Shown here: positions 23,720-34,605 of the stretch, in pieces | Numbering within the stretch: position 1 is the first letter of the stretch | Layout of the letters: each line of letters starts with the position of its first letter | NCBI GenBank assembly: GCA_933228675.1 | Contig: OW121743.1 | Location: forward strand, 18,621,151-18,685,150 | Length of the DNA: 64,000 nt | Origin: Stomorhina lunata | Taxonomy: Eukaryota > Arthropoda > Insecta > Diptera > Rhiniidae | Direction of reading: 5' to 3' | The notes under the pieces: generated by a model | Told to the model about the DNA's origin: nothing | Seen by the model: the letters and a program-made list of their open reading frames with translations, nothing else | The model's database searches: none | Program-made: the position numbers and the translations under genes

Positions 23720-25035
23720 TTAATATACAATGGGATAGACAATGATCAGACATTTTGTTAAAACAGTAAAAGTTAGGGTAAAACTTGATTTAAATAAGAA
23801 TATTTAGCATTAGAATTCATAAAAAAACAAATAGAAACTTTAAATAAGAAAGTGAACAGTAAAACTTCATACACAGTAGGACAGACAATCATCAGACATT
23901 TGTTTGCAACAGACAAAATTGATTTAAATAAGAAATTTTAACAAATAAAACACATAAAAGCAACTTAAAGCTTTCCAAAATAAAGTAAACCATAAATCTT
24001 TGTACATAATAGGACAGACAATGATCAGACATTTGTTTACCACAGACAAAATTGAAGATAAAACTCGATTAAAAGATAAAAATTTAGCAAATAAAACACA
24101 TAGAAACAAATTGAAGCTCTTCAAAAGAAAGTGAACTATAAAATTTCATACTCAATAGGACAGACAATGATCAGACATTTGTTTAACACAGACAAAATTG
24201 AAGACAAAACTCAATTTAAATACGAAATTTTAGAAAATAAAACACATAGAAACAAATTGAAGCTTTCCAAAAGAAAGTAAACCACAATAAGACAGACAAT
24301 GATCAGACATTTGTTCATAATAGACAAAATTAAAGATAAAACTCAATTTAAATAAGAAATTTTAGCAAATGAAACACATAGAAACAAATTGAGGCTTTCC
24401 ATAAGAAAGTAAGCCGTATAACTTTATACACAATAGGACAGACAATGATCAGACATTTGTTCCCAACAGACAAAATTAAAGATAAAACTAGATTTAAATA
24501 AGAAATTTTAGCAAATAAAACAAATAGAAACAACTTAAAGCTTTCCGAAGTAAAGTAAACCATAAAAATGTATACATAATAGGACAGACGATGATCAGAC
24601 ATTTGTTTACCACAGACAAAATTGAAGATAAAACTCAATTTAAATAAGAAATTTTAGCAAATTAAACTCATAAAAAAACAAATGGAAGCTAGGAAATAAT
24701 ATATATTACATAAAACAGGACAGACAATGATCAGACATTTGTTCTCAACAGACAAAATTGAAGATAAAATTCGATTAAACTAAGAAATTTTAGCAAATAA
24801 AACACATAGAGAAGAATTAAAGCTTTCCAAAAGAAGGTAAACCATAAAACTTTATACACAATAGGACAGACAATGATCAGACATTTGTTCCCGACAGAAA
24901 AAATTGAAGATAAAACTTAATTTAATTAGGAAATTTTAGCAAGTTAAACTCATAAGAAAACAAATTGAGGCAAGAAAATAATATTAATTTTACAAAAAAC
25001 AGGACAGACAATGATCAGACATTTGGTTAAAAACG
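23720..25035 (+). repeat. ~133-146-bp repeat with GGACAGACAATGATCAGACA core
   Basis: Cores near 23732, 23879, 24012, 24148, 24291, 24436, 24582, 24718, 24864 and 25002 give spacings of 133-146 bp. The core is followed by TTTGTTTACCACAGACAAAA, then TTGAAGATAAAACTC, and later AAATTTTAGCAAATAAAACA. About ten units. Related to its neighbours through the GACAATNATCNGACA core. Confidence 0.9.
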
Positions 25036-25690
25036 AAAATTTCGAAAAACCTAAAAACAAACTTTTAAAAGAAAATGTAAAAATGCAGTTAACTACAAAT
25101 TTTGACGGGTCAACTCTTAAAATGTCCTCTTAAAACTCTTGCTAAATTCACCTAAAATTTAAAATTGTTTCTAGTAGCGAACCTTTAAATTTGTTGCTGT
25201 CTCCATGACATACATATTTCCCACCTTTTTTTTGGCAAATATTTATTTTTGTCCTTGCCAACATTCTAAATTGTTTGTATAAAAACTAAATCCGTTTACG
25301 AGAGAGTGAAAAATATTGCACACAAAAACTCTACCTGGCGTGTTTTACATGTGTTAGAAGTTTTTATTTTACAAATTTTTTTTTTTTCGGTACAAATTTT
25401 GTAAGCTCATAATCTTGTTATAAAACACTCATGTCTCTGTTTTCTCTGGCACTACAAAGGGAATATACAAAATATGATAAATTAAAAAAATATATAAAAA
25501 AAAAAATTGATATAAAAATATTTTTTAGCTAAAAAACAAGATGATATTACTTGAAAATTTGTTTACTTTTTTAAATTTTTTATAAAAATATGTCATAAAT
25601 CATAAAAATATTTTGTAATAAATGACTTTTGTTAATAATAAATCCTAAAAAATTTGTACAAAATAATTAAATTTGTAAAAATATAAAAGA
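25036..25690. other. Intronic spacer
   Basis: AT-rich single-copy-looking sequence between two arrays; nothing recognised. Confidence 0.45.
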
Positions 25691-27180
25691 AATCCACTTA
25701 CGACAAACAACCGACAAATTGAAAACTCAAGCAAAATTGTCCAAATAGTAAAAATTTACTTATTTTCAAATAAAGCAGATCAAAAATAGCTGATATTTCA
25801 AAAAGAATTCAAAAAATTGCTTTACGACAATTGACCGACAAAGTAGAACTTTAGGTAAAAACCTTGAAAATTGTCTTCAATCCAAAAAAAAACATTGAAA
25901 ATTGTCGTTAATGAAACACTTTTAGGGTGTTGAATATATAAAGAAGTAAAAAAATGTATGGAAAACTGTGGCTATGAGAAAAAAAATTAAATGTCTGTTT
26001 ACGACAACCCACCATTTTAAAAATTTAAGCAAAAGATTCGAAAATAGCCTTTAATGTAAAAATTAAATAATTGAAATAGAAATTTTGTAATTAAGAATAC
26101 AAAAAAAGAACTAAAATGTAATGAAAATTTGTGATAATTAAAAATTAAGAGAAACTAACTTCAGACAAACAACCGACATTTTTTAAATTTAGACAAAAAC
26201 TTCAGAAATAGAATTAAATATCGGATTAAAATAAGTTAAATATGATAAAGGAAAAGGCTTTTTTAGCCTAAATTTTAATTAATTTGAAAATTTAGTTTAC
26301 GACAAACAACCGACAATTTTTTTTTAGTTGAGAAAACTTTAAAAATTGTCTGAAATTTTAGAAAATATAATACAAAGCATTACAAGTGAAGCTGAAATAA
26401 GTTTTTTTAGCCAAATTTTCAATCAATTTAAATTTTTTTTACGACAAACAACCGACAATTTTTTTTTAATGTAAGGAAAACATTAAAAATTGTCTGAAAT
26501 TCAAGCAAATACATTACAAACAATAACAATTTAAGCTAAAATAAGCTTTTTTTAAATAAATTACAATGAATTTGAAAATTTTGTTTACGACAAACAACCG
26601 ACAACTTGTTTAATGTTAGGAAAATTTTGAAAATTGTCTGAAATTCAATAAAATATTTCTATTAGGTAAAAAACTAAAGAAAATAAGTTAAAATAAACTC
26701 TTTAGACCAACATTTTTAGAAAATTATTTTTCGACAACCAACCGACATTTAAATAAAAATATTTAATATCGAAAAATTTGATTTAAAACTTATTAAATTG
26801 CTTTGAATAATAAAGTGACTTAAGCGAAATTTGTCAAAAAAAATTTTTCGCTCTAAATTTGAAGAAATGTGTTAACGACAAACAACCGACAGTTTTTTGA
26901 ATGTTAGAAAACCCATAAAAGTAGCCTAAAATTAAATACAATACAATTTATAATTATTAACTTAACAAATTGAGTTAAAATAAGCTTTCTTTAGTGAAAA
27001 ATTGCTTACGACAAACAACCGTCAAATTTTTTTGTGTAAAGAAATCTTTAAAAAGCTCCAAAATTTTAGAAAATAGCTATATTAAATACAAAATCAAACA
27101 AATTAAGCTTTACCAAGATTTTTTAGCATTTTTTTTAATTATGTTCCGACATTCAACCGACATTTTGAAAAATTCAATTT
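25690..27180 (+). repeat. ~133-146-bp repeat with ACGACAAACAACCGACAATT core
   Basis: Cores near 25700, 25823, 26001, 26160, 26299, 26441, 26587, 26731, 26875, 27008 and 27146; the clear spacings are 133-146 bp. Between cores the text is AT-rich with a recurrent AATTGTCTGAAATT and a TAAGCTTTTTTTAG-like word. It stops about 450 bp before a Fas2 exon. Confidence 0.88.
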
Positions 27181-27636
27181 TAAATAAATAGAAAATAATC
27201 TCAAAATTCATGTTATAACAAAAATTGCAATTCATTTAAATTATTTAGCTTACATCTGCTTAATAAATCATGTTGTTAACCCCCCAAAAACATTGACATT
27301 ATTTAAACAACAAAACACATGTGTACAGCTCCCTTAAGTATGCTAAGGAAATTAATCTGCACTTTTAATACTGCAAAAACCAACATATGTACTTACATTT
27401 AGTATTATTTAATTTAGGTTTTTGTGTTTTTAATATATTTTTTTATAATTTGCCATGATTTTGGTTTGCAAAAGAAAAAAAACTAACACAAATTTACATA
27501 ATTTATCTAAAAAATAATTTTAAGTTTTAGTATTTATCTCTTTAATGTAAAGGAAAATATAACAATTAATTTAAATTTTTTATATTTCTTTTCTTCCGCC
27601 TAATTTCTCTGCCTGTGGCTGGTTTTGAAATAATAG
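27181..27636. other. Intronic sequence upstream of a Fas2 exon
   Basis: AT-rich, with a pyrimidine-rich stretch (27585-27610, TTTCTTTTCTTCCGCC) that can serve the acceptor at 27636. No repeat or other gene seen. Confidence 0.5.
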
Positions 27637-27800
27637 AAATGGTCGCAATCAACCACCCATGTATACGGAAACTTTGCCGGGTGAAAGTTTGGCGCTGATG
27701 ATTACCTCTTTGAGTGTGGAAATGGAGGGCAGATATTTTTGTACGGCCTCATATGCCAGCACTGAGCTACTGGAAACCAGTGTAATGATTAAAACTTATG
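27637..27800 (+). CDS. Fas2: Fasciclin 2, exon for the second half of Ig domain 1
   Basis: Acceptor AATAG (ending 27636) and perfect donor GTAAGT (27801). The first base completes the split codon (CC+A, proline) left by exon 8550-8724, or AA+A lysine if the microexon is used. It reads [18 protein letters not shown], then [16 protein letters not shown] with the second Ig1 cysteine, and ends IKTY plus one base. This is nearly the Drosophila Fas2 text as I recall it. The acceptor is weaker than usual, with AATAATAG directly before the exon and its pyrimidine tract some 25 bp away. The exon stands between two GACAA-core arrays, about 450 bp after one and about 100 bp before the next. Confidence 0.96.
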
Positions 27801-27889
27801 GTAAGTTTTGAACTTTTTTAGTAGTCACAAATTTTGGCTTAAAGTCTCAGGATAAGAAAAAAGTTATTAGTTGGAGAAAATCTAGAGTA

Positions 27890-30800
27890 ATTTGATTACG
27901 ACAATTATCAGACAATTTTAAATGTTTTGCCATAAACTTTAAATATGTTTAAAAAATTAAAGTATTATTTTTTATAAACAAAATTAACCAAAATTGTGTG
28001 ATATAAGTTCAAAATTGTTTGAAATTGATTTACGACAATTAACCGACAATATCAAAATAACATTAAAATTTAGGATAAAACATAATTTGCCTTAAGAAAA
28101 TTTCTTTTAAATGTAAGCTTATCATTTAGAAGTTTACAAAAAAGTAATTCCTACTCTTAAACCCTCAGAATTTTGTTTAAAAAGTTGTTACAAAAAGAAA
28201 AATAAACATTTTTTTCTCAAATAAAATTTTTAATTGTTATTTGCGGTTTGTTTCCATTTCTAAGGTTTTGTGGGATTTTTAAATAACGAAAAAAAAACAG
28301 TATAAAAACATCTAAGTTTAATTTTGTGTGGTTAAATAAAGATTTAAATAATTAAAGCATATCTAAAGGGTTAAAGACAAAAAAATTTAAAACAATTTTA
28401 ACAGAAAATTCAATAACTTTGGCAAACTTTAAGACTTTAGAACTTAAAAATTGTACAGAAATACTTTATAGCAAAGAAATAAATTTAAGAAATCTATATT
28501 AAATATCAATTTAGGCGAAAATTGTGAACTAAAGCTTGATACAACAAAAAAAAAATTCATTTCCGGCAATGGTCCGACAAATTCAAATTTTAATTAAATC
28601 TTTTAAAATAAGTTTAAAATGGATCAAAAATGACGATAATTAAGTTTTAGTCAAGAACTTATACTAAAATAGCAACTAAATTAATCAAATAAAGAGAATT
28701 AGGGTTTAGACAATGAACCGACAAATGAAAATTTTAAGAAAAAACTTTAAAAATAAGTTTTAAAGGATAAAACAGTGGATAATTAATTAAAAGTCAATAA
28801 TTAACATTAAAACTTGCAAATAAATTTAACAAAATATCCAGAATTGAAGTTCAGACAATTAACCGACAAATGTGAAATATATTTAAAATGGATTAAAAAT
28901 TTGAACAATTTAAGAAATTAATGCCTTAAACCATAGTTTAGCAACATTTGTATATAAATTAAAGCTAAAACCAGTTCCGACAACGAAACAACAAATAAAA
29001 AAAATTAGAAAAGCCTAGATAACAAATTTTGAAGTGTGAATAATAACGATTAATAAATTTAAATCAAGAATTTAAAATCATATTAGCTTATAAATTCACC
29101 AAAATAGCAAGAATAATAGTTTAGACAATGAACCGACAAATTTGATATTTACTTACAACCGATGCTAGATGTCGGTATTAAATAAAAAAATTGACATCAG
29201 ATGATAATTTATGTAAAAATTGCAAAAACAATCCTTACATAATAAAAAAATCCACTTCCGACAATGATCCGACAAATGTAAGTTTTTAGAAAAGCTTTGA
29301 AATTACGACTTGAAGTAAAAACCATTACCATAATTTAAAGTTAGTCAAAAATTTACAATAAACTTTGCCAATAAATTTACCAAAATAGCAAATAGAAGTT
29401 AAGACAATCAACCGGCAAATGTTAAAATTGATTACAATCGATGCTAGATGTTGGTATTAAATAATAAATTTGACATCAGATGATAATTTATGTAAAAATT
29501 GCAAAAAAATTCCTTACATCGTAAAAAAATCCACTTGCAACAATGATCCGACAAATGTAAATTTTTAGAAAAGCTTTAAAATTATGACTTGAAGTAAAAA
29601 CCATTACGATAATTTAATGTTAATCAAAAATTTACAATAAACTTTGCCAATAAATTCACCAAAATAGCAAAAAGAAGTTAAGACAATCAACCGACAAAAG
29701 TTAAAATTGATTAAATATTAAGCAAATTGAAAAAACTAATATCAAAAAGTAGATAACAAATCATAATTTAAACAGAAATTATAAATGAAAATATTATATA
29801 ACAAAAAAGTCTATTTCCGACACTGAACCGACAAATTTAAAATTCTAGAAAAGCTTTTAAAATATGTTTTAAATAATACAAATTAATTTCTGGTTTAATT
29901 TAAAGTACAAATAGTGAAAAAAACATTAATCTAGACAGTTCCGACAATTTACCGATAATTGAGAAATCCATAGAAATTAATTAAACGTTAAGAAAATTTA
30001 ATTAATTGAAGATTGAGGACAATGTTAAGCAAAATTTGAGACTAAATTAAATATAACACTACTTTCGACAATGAACAGACAAATTTTGAGCTTAAGTAAA
30101 ATTAAAAAAAAAATATAATTTAAAAAATCTCGATAATTTAATGATAGTCTATGATTTTCAAAAAATTTTTTGTAAAATCTGTGAAAAATAAAAATTATAA
30201 TTTTTCACAGATTTTGCAAAAAAAAAATATTGAAATTATATTAAGAAATTGAGTTTAGACCATGAACCGACAAATTTGAAAATTGATGAAATATTAAACA
30301 AATTGAGGAAATTTATTTTAATGGTCATTTTAAAGATTTACTGATGTATAAAGACATTATAATTATGAGTAAATTAGTTACGACAATGGACCGACAAATA
30401 TAAAATATAGTAAAAATTGATAAACCATGAAAAAATTGAAGAATTGAAGCCTGAGGTAAAGCCGATTGTCAATAAAATCTGTTTATAAAACCATTAAAAT
30501 ATTATGAAATGCAGTTTAGACAATGAACCGACAAACTTGAAAATTGATAAAATATTAAACAAATTGAAGAAATTAATGTTAATGGAGAATTTAAAAATAA
30601 ACTAGTGTATAAAAACATTATAAAATTTCGGAAATTTAGTTACGACATTGGACCGACAAATATAAAATCTAGTAAAAATTAATAAAATTTTAAACAATTT
30701 ATAGAATTTAAGCCTGAGGTAAATGTAAAGACAAATTTATTACAATTGCCAATAAAATCTGTGTATCAAACCATTTTAATATTAGAAGATGCAATTAAGA

Positions 30801-30935
30801 CAGTGAACAGACAAATTTAAAAATTGTTAAAATTTAAAACAAATTAAAAAAAAATTAACTGAAAATTTTTAATTTTTTAATTTTTAATTTTCACAAAAAT
30901 ATTATAAATCCAAGAAAATTAGTTTCGACAATTGA
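27890..30935 (+). repeat. ~140-bp repeat with CGACAATGAACCGACAAA core, alternating two unit types
   Basis: Cores near 27899, 28029, 28563, 28707, 28851, 28977, 29121, 29259, 29402, 29539, 29682, 29817, 29941, 30066, 30255, 30381, 30520, 30640, 30799 and 30925. Two types tend to alternate, one with TTCCGACAATGATCCGACAA and one with TTTAGACAATGAACCGACAA. A block around 29161 (GATGCTAGATGTCGGTATTA) recurs about 279 bp later at 29440, so part of the array is a dimeric higher-order repeat. Confidence 0.87.
30144..30232. repeat. Perfect short hairpin inside the array
   Basis: AAAATCTGTGAAAAAT at about 30174 and ATTTTTCACAGATTTT at about 30199 are reverse complements separated by about 10 bp. It stands where a core would be expected, so it may be a local foldback rearrangement or a tiny insertion. 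Confidence 0.55.
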
Positions 30936-31009
30936 CCGACAAAATAGTTTTTTTATTTTATATAAAATTTATGTATGAAAGGCATAAAAAGAACATTTTG
31001 ATCATTTGG

Positions 31010-33715
31010 CAAAAAAATATAAACTTGTCGGTTAATTGTCGTAGCGGCATTTTAAATGATTTTATTAAACCAGAATTTGTCGGTTGTTTGTCTGAAATAA
31101 TTTTTCTTTTGATTTTCGCTACAATCATTAGGTTTTTCATAGTTTTCTTTAGTTTTGTATAAAAATAAAGTATGAAAGGGATCAAAATGACATTTTTATA
31201 ATTTGACTAGAAAAAATAATAATTTGTCGGTTCATTGTCGTAAGGGGATTTTAAAAATTTTTAATGACTTCCTTGAATGAAGTCTACCATAAATAAAGTG
31301 TTCAATTTTCAATTTTATCTTCCTTTTAAAATATCCTTTAAATTACTTTTAAACCAAAATATACCGTTGCCTACTTTTGGGATCCTACTTTAATTAAAGC
31401 CTACTTTTGTGCTGAAATCTTAAAGGCTCTTATGTAAAAAAAAAACTTCTTCGAAAAGATAGTAAATTTTTTACAGCTTAATAATTTTTATTTACAGCTA
31501 TTACTAAATTCTTTTGTTAATAAAACGAGCAACATAAATGTAGACTACTTTTAGGCAAAGAAAAAAAAAACTAAAGCCTATTTTCAAGTACTTAAGTTTC
31601 AATATCTTTTCATAGTTTTTGAGAGCTTATAAACTTAGGAGAATAAAAGAAGAAAGAAAGAAATAAAATGTGCTCATTTAGCCATATTCAAATAAAAAGG
31701 CATTATGGTTTTGACTGGCTGGAAGTAGGAGAAAAATCTATAGAGTCTGCCCTAAAATATACTACAGAAAATACATATTTAACAATTATGATTGCAGTAG
31801 TTTGCGGCTGAACTTTTAGGGAAAAGTTTTTTGTAGTTATTTTTCTTAGTTTTCCCCAAAAAAAAGATAATATTTGTTATAAACTAATAGAGACGTTGAA
31901 ATAACTTTTCATATAATGACATTATAAGCAAAAATTATTACAAAATATCTGTGTTAGTAGCGACGGAATCTCTCTAAAGCAAGATAATAGTTTTATTATG
32001 CCATAATATTTGTTTTTTTTTTTTTTTTTTTGTTTTTAGCAAAGAAGAGCACAGTTTTAGGAGGAGTTTTGCTATTCTAAAGTTGGGGAAATAACTTAAA
32101 GCAGAGATAAGAAAATAATTTAATTTGGTTGTTATTAAAAGTTTTTGGGGAGAAAGAAAAAATCAATTAAAAGTGTTATTCTATAACGTAAAGACATAAA
32201 TGAGTTTTGGATCTAACAACAAAGTTAATAATTTCATTGAAAAATATGAAAAATTTAGGTGATTTCAAAAGTTTAAGAGTATTAAAGATTTGTCGGTTGA
32301 TTGTCGGAATTAAAATTTCATAATTTTCTTTACGTTTGTCAAATATTTTTGCTTATGTTGTCAATTTTGATCTTTATATTTCATACAAATTTTCTTTTAT
32401 TCCAATTTCCCATATATTTTTTACGAATCTAAAATGTCGGCTCTTTGTCTGAACTGTATTTCTAAACATTTTTATATTTTACAAACCGAAAGAAATTAAT
32501 TTTAGTTGAACCAAGAACCCAGAACCTATTTTACAAACCATTTTTATCTTTATTACCAATATGATTGACTTGATAAATATATAAGCTCAAAATTCTAATT
32601 TAAGATTTGTCGGTTTATTGTCTGACTTGTAATTCCGTAATTTTCTTCACTTTTGTCAAACATTTTTGCTTATATTGTTAATATTTCTTAATATTTTTCA
32701 TAAACATTTTCATTTAATGCAATTCCCTAAAGATTTTTCACGAATCCAAAATGTCGGTTCTTTGTCTGAACGTTTTTTCTGAGAATTATTTAATTTTTTA
32801 CAAACCATTTTTAGCTGTTTTAATGATAGTTACATTTTTTACCTCAAAATTCTACTTTATGTTTTGTCGGTTTAATGTCTGAACTGAAATATCTTAATTT
32901 TCTTCCATTTTTCTAGCAGTTTTTTTTATATATTGTTAAATTTTCTCTTTATATTTTTTATAAATTTTCATTTAATGTAATTTCCTTATAATTTTTCACA
33001 AATCCAAAATATCCGTCCTTTGTCTGAACTTTTTTTCTGAGAATTATTTAATTTTTTACAAGCTATTTTAGCTGTTATTAAAAATATGATTGACTGGATA
33101 CATTTTTTGCCTCAAAATTCTTCTTTGAGATTTGTCGGTTAAATGTCTGAACTGAAATGTCTTAATTTTCTTCTATTTTTTCTAGTAGTTTTTGCTTATA
33201 TTGTTAATTTTTCTCTTTATATTTAAATTTTAAAATTTAACTTTAAATTTTCATTTAATATAATCTCCTAATAACTTTTCACATAACCAAAATGTCGGTC
33301 CTTTGTCTGAACATTTTTCTGAGAACTATTAAATTGTTTACAAGCTATCTAAGCCGTTTTTAAAAATAAGATTGACTGAATACATTCTTTACCTTAAAAC
33401 TCTACTTTAAGATTTGTCGGTTCTTTGTCTGAACTGAAATGTCTTAATTTTCTTCCATTTTTTCTATAAGTTTTTGCTTATATTTCTAATTTTTCCTTTC
33501 CTATGAACATTTTTTCTGAGAATTATTTAACGTTTTACCAAACATTTTTAGTTGTTAGTAAAAAATTATTGACTGGACACGCTTTTGGCCTCAAAATTCT
33601 ACTTTATGATTTGTAGGTTTAATGTCTGAAAAGTAATGTCTTAATTTTATTGTTAATTTTTATTTTAATTTCTTAGATTTTCTATTTCGAATTACTTGCT
33701 ATCCAAAATGTCGGA
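31010..33715 (-). repeat. GACAA-core repeat, inverted block
   Basis: Here the core appears in reverse complement, TTTGTCGGTTNATTGTC: near 31025, 31077, 31219, 32289, 32433, 32608, 32750, 32865, 33008, 33133, 33293 and 33416. Units from 32280 to 33700 are fairly regular (about 115-160 bp) with TCTTAATTTTCTTCCATTTT and TTCTGAGAATTATTTAAT between cores. The arrays on both sides have the core on the plus strand. The stretch 31250-32270 lacks cores and is covered separately. Confidence 0.85.
31260..32275. other. Intronic spacer inside the inverted block
   Basis: AT-rich sequence with dispersed motif copies (TTAAAGCCTACTTTTG near 31396, AGACTACTTTTAGGC near 31543, TAAAGCCTATTTTC near 31572) and a long poly-T at 32010-32030. 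Nothing else recognised. Confidence 0.45.
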
Positions 33716-33754
33716 ACATAAATGTCCATTAGAGTTTAAAATTCGCTAGAATTC

Positions 33755-34605
33755 CAATTACGACATTTAACAGACAAATTTTAAATTATGTTTCAATATT
33801 TAGAAAATAGTTTTTGGTACCAAATTTTGGTTTCCGACAAAATATCCACTTTAGACAAGCAGCCGACAATTTTCAAAATCCGTATAAAATTTTCCAAAAA
33901 TGCAAAAAAATACAAATTTAAATAAAAAATTTCATTAATATGAGCAGAAATGATAGTTTTTTTGTTTAAAATAAGCTAGAAATCAATTTCCGAAATGCAA
34001 CCGACAAATTTGAAATTATACCCCAATCATCGAAAACAGGGTTTTTAGTGCAAAGTTAATAAAATTTAAGGAAATTAGTAATTTAAGAAGTTACTAAAGT
34101 AAATTGTATTTAAACTGTTTCAGACAATTAACGGACAAATTAAAAATTTGAGAACTATGATCCAACAAATTAAAATTTTATTTAAATATCCATAAAATTA
34201 ATAAATTGAATAAAATTAAAGAAGATACATCTTCGAAATCAAAAAAAAAATAGAAAATTGATTTCCGACAAAAAAATTTACTTTAGACAAGCGACCGACA
34301 AACTACAAAGTCGTTACAAAAGTATAAATAAATGCATAAAAATACAAATTTAAATACAAAATTTCATTAATATGAACAGAAAATGAGAATTTTTGTTTAA
34401 CATTTCCTAGAAGTCCATTTCCGACATAGAACCGACAAATTTAAAATTGTGTCGCAATCATCAAAAATAGGTTTTAAGTGCAAAATGTATGTGAAATAAA
34501 TACAATTTAAGGAAATTAGTTAAATGAGATGAAACTAAAGCCTTTTTTGAGGGATAAAAATGTTTCAGACAATTAACGGACAAATTAAAAATTTTGTAGA
34601 AAAAT
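33755..34605 (+). repeat. GACAA-core repeat, plus orientation, trimeric higher-order copy
   Basis: Three unit types recur in order: GACAAGCAGCCGACAA-like (33849, 34287), TTCCGAAATGCAACCGACAA-like (33990, 34421) and TTCAGACAATTAACGGACAA (34120, 34564). The repeat distances are about 432-444 bp, so this is two copies of a three-unit higher-order repeat. Confidence 0.8.
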
